DNA from: Sphingomonas sp. QA11
Lineage (GTDB): Bacteria > Pseudomonadota > Alphaproteobacteria > Sphingomonadales > Sphingomonadaceae
Assembly: GCF_028473665.1 (NCBI RefSeq)
Contig: NZ_CP098774.1
Span: 3,376,501-3,440,500 of the forward strand
Length of the DNA stretch: 64,000 nucleotides
Reading direction: 5' to 3'
Translations under genes and position numbers: made by a program
In this document: one piece after another, positions 47,572 through 55,635 of the stretch
Layout: every line of letters starts with the position of its first letter
Numbering within the stretch: position 1 is the first letter of the stretch
Notes under the pieces: generated by a model
The model's database searches: none
What the model saw: the letters and a program-made list of their open reading frames with translations, nothing else
What the model was told of the DNA's origin: nothing

Positions 47572-48476
47572 AGCGGATCATCTGGCTCGCCTCCTATCCG
47601 AAATCGGGCAACACCTGGTTCCGGATGCTGGTGGCGAACCTGCGACAGGACGAGCCAGCCGACATCAACGACCTGCCCGAACGGGAAGGCATTTCCAGCG
47701 CGCGAGGCCGCTTCGACGATATTATGCTGTTCCCGTCGGGCCTGTTGACCCATGAGGAAAGCGACCGCTTGCGGCCCCGCGTTTATGAAGCGATCGCCCG
47801 GGAAACCAATGACGAGGCAGAAGAAAACGAGACGCGCATCGGTGATGTACGTTTTGTGAAGACTCACGATGCCTGGACCTACACCAGGGACGGCCAGCCT
47901 TTGCTGGGTGGCAGCAAGGGCGCCCAAGGTGCGATCGTGATCGTACGGGACCCCCGCGACGTCGCGCCGAGCCTCGCCCATCATGGCAGGCAGCCGATCG
48001 ATCAGTCGATCGATTTCATGAACGACACCGAAGCGCATTTCTGTGGCCAGCGGGACCGGCAACCAAAGCAGCTTCGCCAGCTCATGCCACGGTGGGACGG
48101 CCATATTGCAAGCTGGCTCGACCAGACTGATATCCCGATCCATCTCGTTCGTTATGAGGACATGCAGGCCGATACGGCAGGCGTGCTCCAGCGAGCGCTG
48201 GCCTTTGCGGGCATCAGGGTAACGCCCGACGAGGCCACGCAAGCCGCCCGCTTTGCCGATTTCAGCGAATTGCGAAAACAGGAAGCTGAGCGAGGCTTTA
48301 GAGAAGCCGTTACGGAGCAACGAGGTAGCGGCTTTTTTCGTCGTGGTATATCGGGGGCATGGCTCGACGAACTCAGCAGCGCGCAGGTCGCCCGAATAGA
48401 GGGACACCATGCAGCGATGATGGCTCGGCTGGGCTATGACACGGTGATCGCCCCCGACGAAAGGATTGCGAGTTGA
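47568..48476 (+). CDS. PAPS-dependent sulfotransferase
   Basis: A 302-residue soluble enzyme that moves sulfate from PAPS to an acceptor. The 5'-phosphosulfate-binding loop is LASYPKSGNTWFRML at residues 6-20, the 3'-phosphate motif IVIVRDPRDVAPSL lies near 125-138, and a late RRGISGAWLDELSS segment is typical of the family. Start is TTG 47568, overlapping the kinase stop (TTGA). In this operon its substrate is probably the modified peptide, but a lipid or sugar cannot be excluded. Confidence 0.85.
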   Translation: MKRIIWLASYPKSGNTWFRMLVANLRQDEPADINDLPEREGISSARGRFDDIMLFPSGLLTHEESDRLRPRVYEAIARETNDEAEENETRIGDVRFVKTHDAWTYTRDGQPLLGGSKGAQGAIVIVRDPRDVAPSLAHHGRQPIDQSIDFMNDTEAHFCGQRDRQPKQLRQLMPRWDGHIASWLDQTDIPIHLVRYEDMQADTAGVLQRALAFAGIRVTPDEATQAARFADFSELRKQEAERGFREAVTEQRGSGFFRRGISGAWLDELSSAQVARIEGHHAAMMARLGYDTVIAPDERIAS

Positions 48477-48730
48477 TCGAGCGCAACGGAGACTGGCTCA
48501 GTGCCCGGGTGGGCGACGAGATCATGATGATGAGTCCCGAGCACGGCAAATATATCGGCATGAACGAGGTGGGTGCGCGCATCTGGGAACTGATCGAGAC
48601 ACCGCGGGATGCCGCCACGCTCTATGCCGAGTTGCAGCGAGAATTCGACGTGTCGCCTATGGATTGCGAGACCGAAGTGAATATCTTCCTGGCGGAGATG
48701 GAGAAGCATGGCGCAATCAGCCGCTCATAG
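48473..48730 (+). CDS. PqqD-like peptide-recognition protein (B1/RRE type)
   Basis: An 85-residue PqqD-fold protein, the kind that binds the leader of a RiPP precursor and presents it to the modifying enzymes. The motif GKYIGMNEVGARIWELIETP is the classic PqqD/RRE signature (strand, then helix with N-x-x-G-xx-IW). Start is TTG overlapping the previous stop by TTGA. Its stop region overlaps the start of the B2 gene by 23 bases in another frame. Confidence 0.85.
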   Translation: MIERNGDWLSARVGDEIMMMSPEHGKYIGMNEVGARIWELIETPRDAATLYAELQREFDVSPMDCETEVNIFLAEMEKHGAISRS

Positions 48731-49178
48731 GCTTCGCACCGCCCTCTTGATGGGCCCGCGCCGGCAACTGCTCGTCGCCGAGGCGTGCATCAGCATGCTC
48801 GTCGCGCGGGTCTCGCTTGCCATTTTCCCGTTCCGTCGGGTTGCGAAGAGCTTCGGCGTGATGGTGCCGCCGAACGACCCCAGGGTGCTCGCCTATGCTG
48901 ACGGCGCGACCGAGGAGCAGGCGCGGACAGCGCGAATGGTCAGCTGGGCGGTGCGCGTGAGCGCGCCCCATATGCCATTCCGATCGGTGTGCCTGCAGCA
49001 GGCGATGGCAGCCCATGCCATGCTCAAGCGCCGTCGCATCGTGAGCATCATGCACTTCGGCGCGGGCAAGGGTGAAGGAAAACCGATCGATGCCCATGCC
49101 TGGCTCGATGCGGCCGGCGTGAAGGTGACGGGCTACCCGGTGGCGCCGACGCTCGCGGAGCTGGGTTGCTTCGTTTGA
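48708..49178 (+). CDS. Lasso-type B2 leader protease (transglutaminase-like)
   Basis: A 156-residue protein with the Cys-His-Asp triad of lasso-peptide B2 proteases: SVCLQQAMAAHAML (Cys95), PIDAHAWLDAAG (His130, Asp134). These cut the leader off the precursor before or during cyclisation. It is coupled to the PqqD-like gene in front. Residues 1-45 include a hydrophobic helix (ISMLVARVSLAIF). Confidence 0.85.
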   Translation: MAQSAAHRLRTALLMGPRRQLLVAEACISMLVARVSLAIFPFRRVAKSFGVMVPPNDPRVLAYADGATEEQARTARMVSWAVRVSAPHMPFRSVCLQQAMAAHAMLKRRRIVSIMHFGAGKGEGKPIDAHAWLDAAGVKVTGYPVAPTLAELGCFV

Positions 49179-49325
49179 ACCGTCTCTCGCCAGATTGCAC
49201 AGATCTGGTGATATTCTGGCCTGCACCGGCGCCGGTGATCCGAGGCAATCTTGATTGTGCACCGTCGATCGGGCATTCCCACGCTCCGTGGCGCTATCAA
49301 TTGCTGCGCTTGAAGGGGGGAATGA

Positions 49326-49625
49326 ATGCTCGACAGGATATTGACGTATGAGGATTTCGAGCCTCACGTGGGGACCGATTTCACCGTCCTCCATGCCGGC
49401 GACACCCCGATCATTCTCAATCTGCTCGAAGCCACCGCATTGAAGAAATTCGGCGGCGAGGATAGCCGTGCGCCCTTCGGACTGCTGTTTCAGTCATCCT
49501 ACCAGGACGTGATACCGCAGCAGCTCTTCACACTGCAGCACGACGCTATGGGGAAACTAGGGATATTCCTCGTACCGACCGCGCAGAACGCCACCGGCAC
49601 CCAATATTACGCAACGTTCAACTGA
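49326..49625 (+). CDS. DUF6916 family protein
   Basis: A 99-residue protein, MLDRILTYEDFEPHVGTDF, with SYQDVIPQQLFTLQHDAMGKLGIFLVP near the end. Proteins of this type (DUF6916) often accompany phage-tail-collar genes, here three tandem copies a few hundred bases on, on the other strand. Start follows AAGGGGGG; function unknown. Confidence 0.7.
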   Translation: MLDRILTYEDFEPHVGTDFTVLHAGDTPIILNLLEATALKKFGGEDSRAPFGLLFQSSYQDVIPQQLFTLQHDAMGKLGIFLVPTAQNATGTQYYATFN

Positions 49626-50163
49626 TTGCGGCCTGGGCACCTTCTACCGGGCAATCCATTTCGAGATAAACCTCGCCGTCGTCGATCTCGACGAAACCAA
49701 GCCGACGATAAAGATGTAGCGCCGGATTGAATTTCTCGACGAAGATGCCCAGGCCCTTGCCACGAGCATGCGCGAATTCAATCAGAGCCTTGAGGATGAG
49801 GGTGCCCGCACCCTTGCCGCGCTCTTCGAGTAGCAGGACGATATCGGTGATGTGCACCTGCGTGACCCGCTCTTCGAGATAGAGCCTGCCGACCGGCACG
49901 CCGTCACGCTCGATCAGGCGATATTCGCAGTTCGGGATGAAATTCCTGTAGTGCGTGCGCTGCGCCTGGAATTGCTGGCTGACGAAAGCAAGCTTCTGCT
50001 CAGCGCTCCAGCCAGGAATTTGCGCCAGTTCCTCTTCACGAGTCGACGCGTAAAGCCGCAAGGCTACCGGGGTGTCGTCCTCGGTCTCGGCACGAAGCGT
50101 ATAACCCAGAGAAAGTAGCGCCGCCGGCAATTGAAATGCCGGCGGCGTAAATATTGTCGTCAC
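49618..50163 (-). CDS. GNAT-family N-acetyltransferase
   Basis: A 181-residue acetyltransferase with the acetyl-CoA-binding motif VLLLEERGKGAGTLILKALIEFA and the C-terminal HLYRRLGFVEIDDG strand-helix. It is encoded with, and presumably serves, the three tail-collar genes upstream on its strand; gene sets of this kind recur. Substrate not known. Overlaps the DUF6916 gene at its 3' end by 8 bases. Confidence 0.85.
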   Translation of the reverse strand: MTTIFTPPAFQLPAALLSLGYTLRAETEDDTPVALRLYASTREEELAQIPGWSAEQKLAFVSQQFQAQRTHYRNFIPNCEYRLIERDGVPVGRLYLEERVTQVHITDIVLLLEERGKGAGTLILKALIEFAHARGKGLGIFVEKFNPALHLYRRLGFVEIDDGEVYLEMDCPVEGAQAAIS

Positions 50164-50190
50164 GAATTGAACCCCATCAGGGCCGCGGCT

Positions 50191-50730
50191 TCAGTTCCGC
50201 GGCGGGAAGATACCCTGGGTTGCGACACAGAAGTTGAGCGTCAAATATGGCTGAACGTTGCTATGCGGCTGGCTTCCGCCAGCAGGTCCTATTGCAAGCG
50301 GCGACATGTTGACCGGAGGGGTCGCGGTTTCGCCCCAGGCGTTGCCGGGACCGGACAAGGACAACAGCGCCGTCGCATTGGGGGTATTGTTCAACTGCGC
50401 GGGGGTCGCAATCGCGACAACCGCTGCGTTCACCAAGTGATTATGCGCGGGCATTTCGGTATTCAGTATCGTCACCGACGTTTCGCCCACCGTCTCGCCG
50501 AGGACGCGCGGGGTAAGGCCCGGACCATTGCCATTTCCCATCCCGGCGGTGCCATTCAGGTTCGGCAACGCAAAATTGGTCGTGCCGTTGCCGCCATAAC
50601 TGGTTCCCAGAATCGAGAACAACGCTGTATTTTGGGAAATAGGTATGAGTTGCCCACTCGCCAACAAATAGCCGCGCGGTGGAAAATTGAAGCCGAAAAC
50701 CCTGACTTCGCCAACAAAAGGTGCGGTCAC
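50191..50730 (-). CDS. Phage-tail-collar (MdpB-like) protein, copy 3
   Basis: A 179-residue protein of the tail-collar family, also known from the microcystin-dependent protein MdpB. Landmarks: GEVRVFGFNFPPRGYLLASGQ, SYGGNGTTNFALPNLNG, EMPAHNH, and the C-terminal GGSQPHSNVQPYLTLNF ending GIFPPRN. These are often surface-exposed proteins that bind sugars or cells. Last of three tandem copies on this strand (transcribed after 51334 and 50746). Confidence 0.88.
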   Translation of the reverse strand: MTAPFVGEVRVFGFNFPPRGYLLASGQLIPISQNTALFSILGTSYGGNGTTNFALPNLNGTAGMGNGNGPGLTPRVLGETVGETSVTILNTEMPAHNHLVNAAVVAIATPAQLNNTPNATALLSLSGPGNAWGETATPPVNMSPLAIGPAGGSQPHSNVQPYLTLNFCVATQGIFPPRN

Positions 50731-50745
50731 GATCGATCTCCGATA

Positions 50746-51297
50746 CTAGTTGCGGCTGGGAAAAACACCTTGCAGCGCAATGATGTAATTGAGACAAAGG
50801 CTCGGCATGATGTTATCATGCGGCTGATTGCCGCCCTGACTGCCGATCGTGGTCGGCGCAAGCGTCGAGGGGGTCAGCGGATTCGGACCGGGCTGCACAT
50901 AATAGGTTGCCGTGGTATTCGGATTGCCCTGATCCGGCGACGCCGGGAAGGAGGTCGACACGGGAGTCGGCTGGTTGCCTTTTACTGTCGATGCGAACAT
51001 CGCATGATTGTGCGCGGGCATCTGGCTGATCGAGAGGACAACACTCTCGGTTCCGCTAGCCTGCCCCACGACATAAGGAGAGAGCCCAGGGCCCTGGCCC
51101 TGGCCGATCGGGATACGGCCTTGCAGATCGGGAAGGCCGAAGGTGGTCTGACCATCGCCGCCGAAAGTGGTGCCGACCAAGACGTAGAGCGCATCATTCT
51201 GCGCGATGGCCAGCAGCTGGCCGCGACAAAAGGCCCAACCGCGCGGGTTGAAATTGCCTGCGAATATCCTGACTTCACCGAGATATGGGTTGGACAT
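50746..51297 (-). CDS. Phage-tail-collar (MdpB-like) protein, copy 2
   Basis: A 183-residue paralogue with the same landmarks: GEVRIFAGNFNPRGWAFCRGQ, TTFGGDGQTTFGLPDLQG, QMPAHNH and GGNQPHDNIMPSLCLNYI … VFPSRN. It differs from its neighbours mainly in the variable loop between the HNH motif and the C-terminus (residues ~100-150), where surface binding would be expected to vary. Confidence 0.88.
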   Translation of the reverse strand: MSNPYLGEVRIFAGNFNPRGWAFCRGQLLAIAQNDALYVLVGTTFGGDGQTTFGLPDLQGRIPIGQGQGPGLSPYVVGQASGTESVVLSISQMPAHNHAMFASTVKGNQPTPVSTSFPASPDQGNPNTTATYYVQPGPNPLTPSTLAPTTIGSQGGNQPHDNIMPSLCLNYIIALQGVFPSRN

Positions 51298-51333
51298 ACT
51301 ATCCTCCGTGCCGATCGGCCGCGTTTCGTTTGA

Positions 51334-51864
51334 CTAGTTGCGCGACGGGAACCGGCCCTGCAACGCGATGCTGTAATTGATGGTCAGATACGGCTGCATG
51401 TTGGAGTGCGGCGCATTACCCCCCTGGTTCGCGATTGCGTTGGGCGAGAGCTGCGTCAATTGCGTCTGGACCGCCGCGGCGTAGAAGTCGACAATGGTTG
51501 ACGTATCGGCCGCGATGGTATGCCCGGCAGGACCACGCTTCGTCGCCGTCGCGGAGGTACCGACCAGCTGATGGGTATGCTGTGGAATCTGGGTGATCAG
51601 CAGTTGAACCGTTTCGGTGCCGCTCGTCTGCCCCATTGTATAGCTACCACCGAAAGGCGCCTGCCCCTGGCCGAGCGGTGTGCGCCCCCGCAAATCCGGC
51701 AGCGCGAAGGTCTGGACGCCATTGCCGCCATAAGTCGTGCCCAGCAACGAGAAGAGCGCCTGATTCTGCTGGATCGACAGGAGCTGGCCTTGGGCAAGCG
51801 CCCATCCGTGAATACTGAAGTCCCACGGGAAGATCCTGATTTCACCGATAAAGGGTTGTGTCAT
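51334..51864 (-). CDS. Phage-tail-collar (MdpB-like) protein, copy 1
   Basis: A 176-residue paralogue and the first gene of the tandem set: GEIRIFPWDFSIHGWALAQGQ, TYGGNGVQTFALPDLRG, QIPQHTHQL (Thr in place of Asn in the H-N-H motif) and GGNAPHSNMQPYLTINY … RFPSRN. It starts next to the precursor gene's divergent upstream region. Confidence 0.88.
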   Translation of the reverse strand: MTQPFIGEIRIFPWDFSIHGWALAQGQLLSIQQNQALFSLLGTTYGGNGVQTFALPDLRGRTPLGQGQAPFGGSYTMGQTSGTETVQLLITQIPQHTHQLVGTSATATKRGPAGHTIAADTSTIVDFYAAAVQTQLTQLSPNAIANQGGNAPHSNMQPYLTINYSIALQGRFPSRN

Positions 51865-52191
51865 GGCAGCCTCTCAACTTCAGGACGGGAGGCGCCACCG
51901 CTAAAACACCCGCCCCCCAGGTGTTGACCGTGAAGACTGTACCCACGTGGGAGGAAGACACAATAGGCTATGACATCGACCGTGCGACTTCCTTGACCAA
52001 GCTGCAAACAAAATATTGAATCTACAGCGCAAAAATTATCCACACCAAACCGGTTGCGATTCCTTTGCGCATTTCGAACCGTCGCGGTTAGGAAGCTCGG
52101 CACGTCCGGTTGCGCGGGCGTTGACGTTCTGCCATATTATTCCACAAATCCGGGGACTGGCGCAGAGCGCCGCGTTGGGGGACCGCAAGAG
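51865..52191. other. Divergent region between tail-collar genes and the precursor peptide
   Basis: These 327 bases should hold promoters for both directions. A TTGACG box lies 70-80 bases before the precursor start but its -10 partner is poor. The stretch 51960-52060 is AT-rich. No second peptide gene is seen here. Confidence 0.45.
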
Positions 52192-52377
52192 ATGACATCC
52201 ACTGACCATAACGCCGCGACGTCGGACGGCTGCGCTGGTGAGATTCGGGATTCCCAGACACGCAAGGCTTGGTCGACGCCACAAGTCATAGTGTCCGTGA
52301 TGCGGAACAGCGAAAACAACAATAACAGCAACAATTCGGACGTCACCAGCACGGGTATCCAGTTCGGTAATTCCTGA
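52192..52377 (+). CDS. Candidate RiPP precursor peptide, Asn-rich
   Basis: A 61-residue peptide. Residues 1-26 are hydrophilic; RKAWSTPQVIV (24-34) carries W27-S-T-P30, matching the [YW]-x-x-P leader motif that PqqD-type proteins bind in lasso systems. The second half is a low-complexity core: residues 39-48 contain seven Asn (NSENNNNSNN), then SDVTSTGIQFGNS. Asp50 is ninth if the core began at Asn42, but no Thr at position -2 is found, so the lasso pattern is not met. It ends in a serine, a possible kinase target. ATG 52192 follows AAGAG; the frame is open farther upstream but without plausible coding content. Confidence 0.65.
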   Translation: MTSTDHNAATSDGCAGEIRDSQTRKAWSTPQVIVSVMRNSENNNNSNNSDVTSTGIQFGNS

Positions 52378-52418
52378 AGCAGTCTTCAAGAGAGATCGAA
52401 ACGGTCAGGCCCGCGCGG

Positions 52419-54332
52419 TTAATCGTTGCTGCGATCAAACCATGCGATAAATCGGGCCGCCGCGATCCTCAGGGCGGCCTGTTGCAGATCGAGATGATCT
52501 TTGCGGTGGGTCTGCTCGACGCTGGCGATGATTTTATCCAGCACATCGAAATCTAGGTAGCGCGATATTCGCCCGTCGCGATCGAGTGCCCGCGCCGCAG
52601 CGAGTGCCGCCGTGGCTGATGCCTTGCCCATTCTGAATTTGTCGGGATCTTCCAGACTATTGCCCAGCGTATGGGACAGCAACGATGCCGGCAGGCGATC
52701 GGCAAAGGCCTGGCGCGCGAGATAGCGCTCCAGTCCGCCCTGAAACTGCAGCCTCTCGGGAATCGCCAGACCCAGTTCGACCACGCGCTTGTCGTGGAAG
52801 GGGCGCGAGAATTCCAGACCAAGAGCGCCGGCGAGAATGCGCTGCGCGGGCGGACCCGCAGCGGTGTTCCGCAACAATTGGTGATGGCGCGCCTCCCAGC
52901 GGCTTTCCGTCTGATATTGCCGATGCAGCCGGGCGGGATCGACCGCACCCCGTGAAATCAATGCACGGGCGAAGCGAGGCGCGACGCCATTTCTCCACCA
53001 GAACGGCCTGAAGCCGCGCCGCACCTTGAAGAATACCGACAGCGCCCAGAGTGGGAGCAGCCCGGGCAATACATCGCGGCGTACGACATGATGGATACGG
53101 TGCCGCGTCTTGCGCATGCGTAGACGGAATTCACGGACGAAGAGTCGGACGTTGCCGCGCAGCAATATCCGGCCGAGCATGCCGTTCGACCGCATGTTGA
53201 CCGTATAATCACCGCCATGGCCGTCCATGACCAGTCGGGCACCCGCCGACGCCGCGATCCGGTACATCCCCCGGCGCACATATTGCGTCCCGATCGGATT
53301 GTGGGTGGCGGCAAAGGATGTCTCGATATCGTCGAAGGCGTGGTCGTCTCCGCGCGTGTAATAATGCAAATCCATGAACGGGTACGGCCTGAAGGCCTCG
53401 ACAGCGGCACGCGCGTTGTTGGCGAAGGGGAAGGATTCCCCTTCAGCGAGCACTGACGAAATGGCGATAAGCCTGCCCCCCTGCGTCGCCACGATCGGTC
53501 CGGCCAGCGCAGCAATAGTGCCGCTGTCGAAGCCGCCGCTGAAGCACAGGGCGGGCGGCTTGATCAGCCGCCTGACCCGACAGGCGACGGCTTCTTCCAG
53601 CGTCGACCGGTACGTCTCCAGGAAATAGGCATCATCCCGGCCGAGATGCCCGACGCCAGCGCACGGCGACCAGTAGCGATGCGAAGACACCGTGCCGCGA
53701 TCGTCGAACCGCAACACCGTGGCATTGGGCAGGATCGTGATCTCCTCGAACCATGATTGTCCAGGGATTCGATCGACCGCCATCATCAGGCGGCGCCCCA
53801 GCGCATCTTCCGACAGGCGGCGCGGCACGCCCTCGACCGCCCAGAGCGCCTGTACATCAGTCGCGAAAACCAGAGCCGTGTCGCCCTGGTGATAAAACAG
53901 CCCGCGCTGCCCCATATGATCGCGGCCGAGCAGCAGAACGCGCGACCGCGCGTTCCAGATCGCGAAGGTGAAATCGCCGAGCAGATGCTCGGCAAAGCCG
54001 TCACCCCAATGGCGATAGGCAGCGAGAAGGACAGCGCTGTCGGGCATGTCGCGCAATGTCGCTTCGGCTATGCCGATCTTGGCGGCCAGCGCCTCGCGAT
54101 TGTCGATCCGGGCATCCGCGACCAATGTCAGTTCACCGTCCTGGATCGGCTGCGCCTCGAACCAGTCCTCCCGATTCACCCGCAACAGGCAATGGCCAAG
54201 CGCCACCGGCCCCTCCACCACTGTGCGACGGCCGTCCGGTCCATGATGCGCCAGCACGTTCGCCATGCGATTCACGTCGCGCGACGAAGCGGGTTCGCCA
54301 TCGAACCGGAGGATGCCGAAGAGCGCGCTCAT
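52419..54332 (-). CDS. Asparagine-synthetase-like ATP-dependent enzyme (lasso cyclase family)
   Basis: A 637-residue two-domain protein. The N-terminal glutaminase-like domain lacks the catalytic cysteine (MSALFGILRF, Ser2 instead of Cys2), so it cannot use glutamine as an ammonia source. The synthetase domain has the ATP-pyrophosphatase loop SGGFDS at residues 265-270. This pattern fits enzymes that adenylate a side chain carboxylate and then close an amide ring, as in lasso peptide maturation. Its start overlaps the end of the second sulfotransferase gene by 4 bases on the same strand. Confidence 0.85.
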   Translation of the reverse strand: MSALFGILRFDGEPASSRDVNRMANVLAHHGPDGRRTVVEGPVALGHCLLRVNREDWFEAQPIQDGELTLVADARIDNREALAAKIGIAEATLRDMPDSAVLLAAYRHWGDGFAEHLLGDFTFAIWNARSRVLLLGRDHMGQRGLFYHQGDTALVFATDVQALWAVEGVPRRLSEDALGRRLMMAVDRIPGQSWFEEITILPNATVLRFDDRGTVSSHRYWSPCAGVGHLGRDDAYFLETYRSTLEEAVACRVRRLIKPPALCFSGGFDSGTIAALAGPIVATQGGRLIAISSVLAEGESFPFANNARAAVEAFRPYPFMDLHYYTRGDDHAFDDIETSFAATHNPIGTQYVRRGMYRIAASAGARLVMDGHGGDYTVNMRSNGMLGRILLRGNVRLFVREFRLRMRKTRHRIHHVVRRDVLPGLLPLWALSVFFKVRRGFRPFWWRNGVAPRFARALISRGAVDPARLHRQYQTESRWEARHHQLLRNTAAGPPAQRILAGALGLEFSRPFHDKRVVELGLAIPERLQFQGGLERYLARQAFADRLPASLLSHTLGNSLEDPDKFRMGKASATAALAAARALDRDGRISRYLDFDVLDKIIASVEQTHRKDHLDLQQAALRIAAARFIAWFDRSND

Positions 54333-55540
54333 TTTGCGCCGGCGCGGCGAAGCCCTTCGAGGTGCCGATAGGGTTCGTCCATGTACAGCGCGGCGATGGC
54401 GCGAAGACCGTCCTTCGCTTCCTGTTGCTTGTCCCCGCTGTCGTGCACGAACCTTTCGTTCGGCGCCTTGGCATTGCGACCCGACGCTGTCGCGAGCGCA
54501 GCCAGTGCTTCCTCATCCGGTGCCATGCCGAAATGCGGGAGAATGCGCGTCTCCATCGCTTCCGGAAGCTCCGAATAATTGACGAGCATGCCGCCGCCCA
54601 GGCCGAGATGCTCGATCACGGCTTCAGCGGTTCGCCCCAGCGCACGGGCCGCATAGTGATCCGGCGGCATCGCCATGCTTTCATCGATGCCATAGGGGTC
54701 GAAGGACATCGCCCCGAATACTGTCTGCGCCCCGGCCATGCGCGCGTGCGACACGAGGATCTCGACCGGGTCCCGGTACAGGAAAATCCAGGGCGTTTCC
54801 GGAAAAGCCTGTCGGAACAGCGGCAGGGCGAGCGTATGCCAACTGTCGAGCTTGACGATATAGTGACCCGCTCCGCCCATCCGGTCCCGACCCAGCGCCC
54901 CGACCACCGCGCGGACCAGCCTCAGCCTTTCGTCGATCGGCAGATCAGTCCGCACGGTCGCAAGCTGAACGATCGTATCGATCGGCACCGCTTCGGATAC
55001 GACGACGTTCCGCGCATCGGCAGCAGCCATCTGCGAAACCAGGGTCGATCCGCAGCGCGACTGGTGAAAGACGAAGCCGGCGGGAACAGGCGGATTCTCG
55101 CCGACCGAATTGAGCAGCGTCGACAATGGCGTGCGCGGCCGGAGCAGACGATTGAGCGGGCGATGGCGCGCACGGCGTAGCGAATCCTCGAAAAAGGAAT
55201 CGACCAGAGGCAACCCGCTGAAATGCGCCCAATCCACCGCGAGTTCGCCGGAACTGGGCACAATAGCGACCGGCAACCAATCCCCGTCCGGCGCGGTGCG
55301 ACTGGTGACCGGCGCGCCGCTGAAACGCCAGATACCGAGCGGATCGGGAGTCAGCCCTGCATTCGCCTCGTCAGCGGTCATCGCGATGCCAGCATCCGCC
55401 GCGGCGGAGAGCAGCGCTTCGACAAAGACTCCCTGGTCGACAATCATGCTCAATCGTTGCTGCAGCGCAGGATCGGCCATCACCAGGGCGCGGAAGCGGT
55501 CGATCGGTGCGGCCGCGTGAAGAAGGCTTGAGTCTGTCAT
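54329..55540 (-). CDS. Sulfotransferase with Nif11-like N-terminal domain
   Basis: A 403-residue protein. Residues ~14-62 (FRALVMADPALQQRL, then EALLSAAADAGIAMTADEAN) resemble the Nif11 leader-peptide fold; residues ~85-135 form a linker with DWAHFSGLPLVDSFFEDSLRRA; from ~155 a PAPS-dependent sulfotransferase begins with FVFHQSRCGSTLVSQM. The 3'-phosphate motif WIFLYRDPVEILVSH lies near 265. Start M10 at 55540 (MTDSSLLHAAAP) is preferred over an extension to 55567. It is the first gene of a two-gene unit with the cyclase-like gene. Confidence 0.8.
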   Translation of the reverse strand: MTDSSLLHAAAPIDRFRALVMADPALQQRLSMIVDQGVFVEALLSAAADAGIAMTADEANAGLTPDPLGIWRFSGAPVTSRTAPDGDWLPVAIVPSSGELAVDWAHFSGLPLVDSFFEDSLRRARHRPLNRLLRPRTPLSTLLNSVGENPPVPAGFVFHQSRCGSTLVSQMAAADARNVVVSEAVPIDTIVQLATVRTDLPIDERLRLVRAVVGALGRDRMGGAGHYIVKLDSWHTLALPLFRQAFPETPWIFLYRDPVEILVSHARMAGAQTVFGAMSFDPYGIDESMAMPPDHYAARALGRTAEAVIEHLGLGGGMLVNYSELPEAMETRILPHFGMAPDEEALAALATASGRNAKAPNERFVHDSGDKQQEAKDGLRAIAALYMDEPYRHLEGLRRAGAK

Positions 55541-55635
55541 GAAGGACCGCGAACGATTTCTTTCCAACCGCCCCCGCGGTCGATAGGCTAAACCGGAAAA
55601 CGGGCGTCGCGCCCGCGTCGGATACCTTGCCTATC

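Noticed and set aside
50131..51333. 400-codon open frame on the plus strand across the tail-collar genes
   Set aside because: Antisense of two well-recognised paralogues; its internal repetition simply reflects theirs.
49326..51864. Prophage
   Set aside because: Tail-collar genes alone, with no integrase, capsid, terminase or lysis genes; such genes also occur outside phages.
52192..52377. Classical lasso precursor
   Set aside because: No Gly, Ala, Ser or Cys start with Thr at -2 and Asp/Glu at 7-9 fits cleanly. Kept only as a candidate precursor of unknown class.
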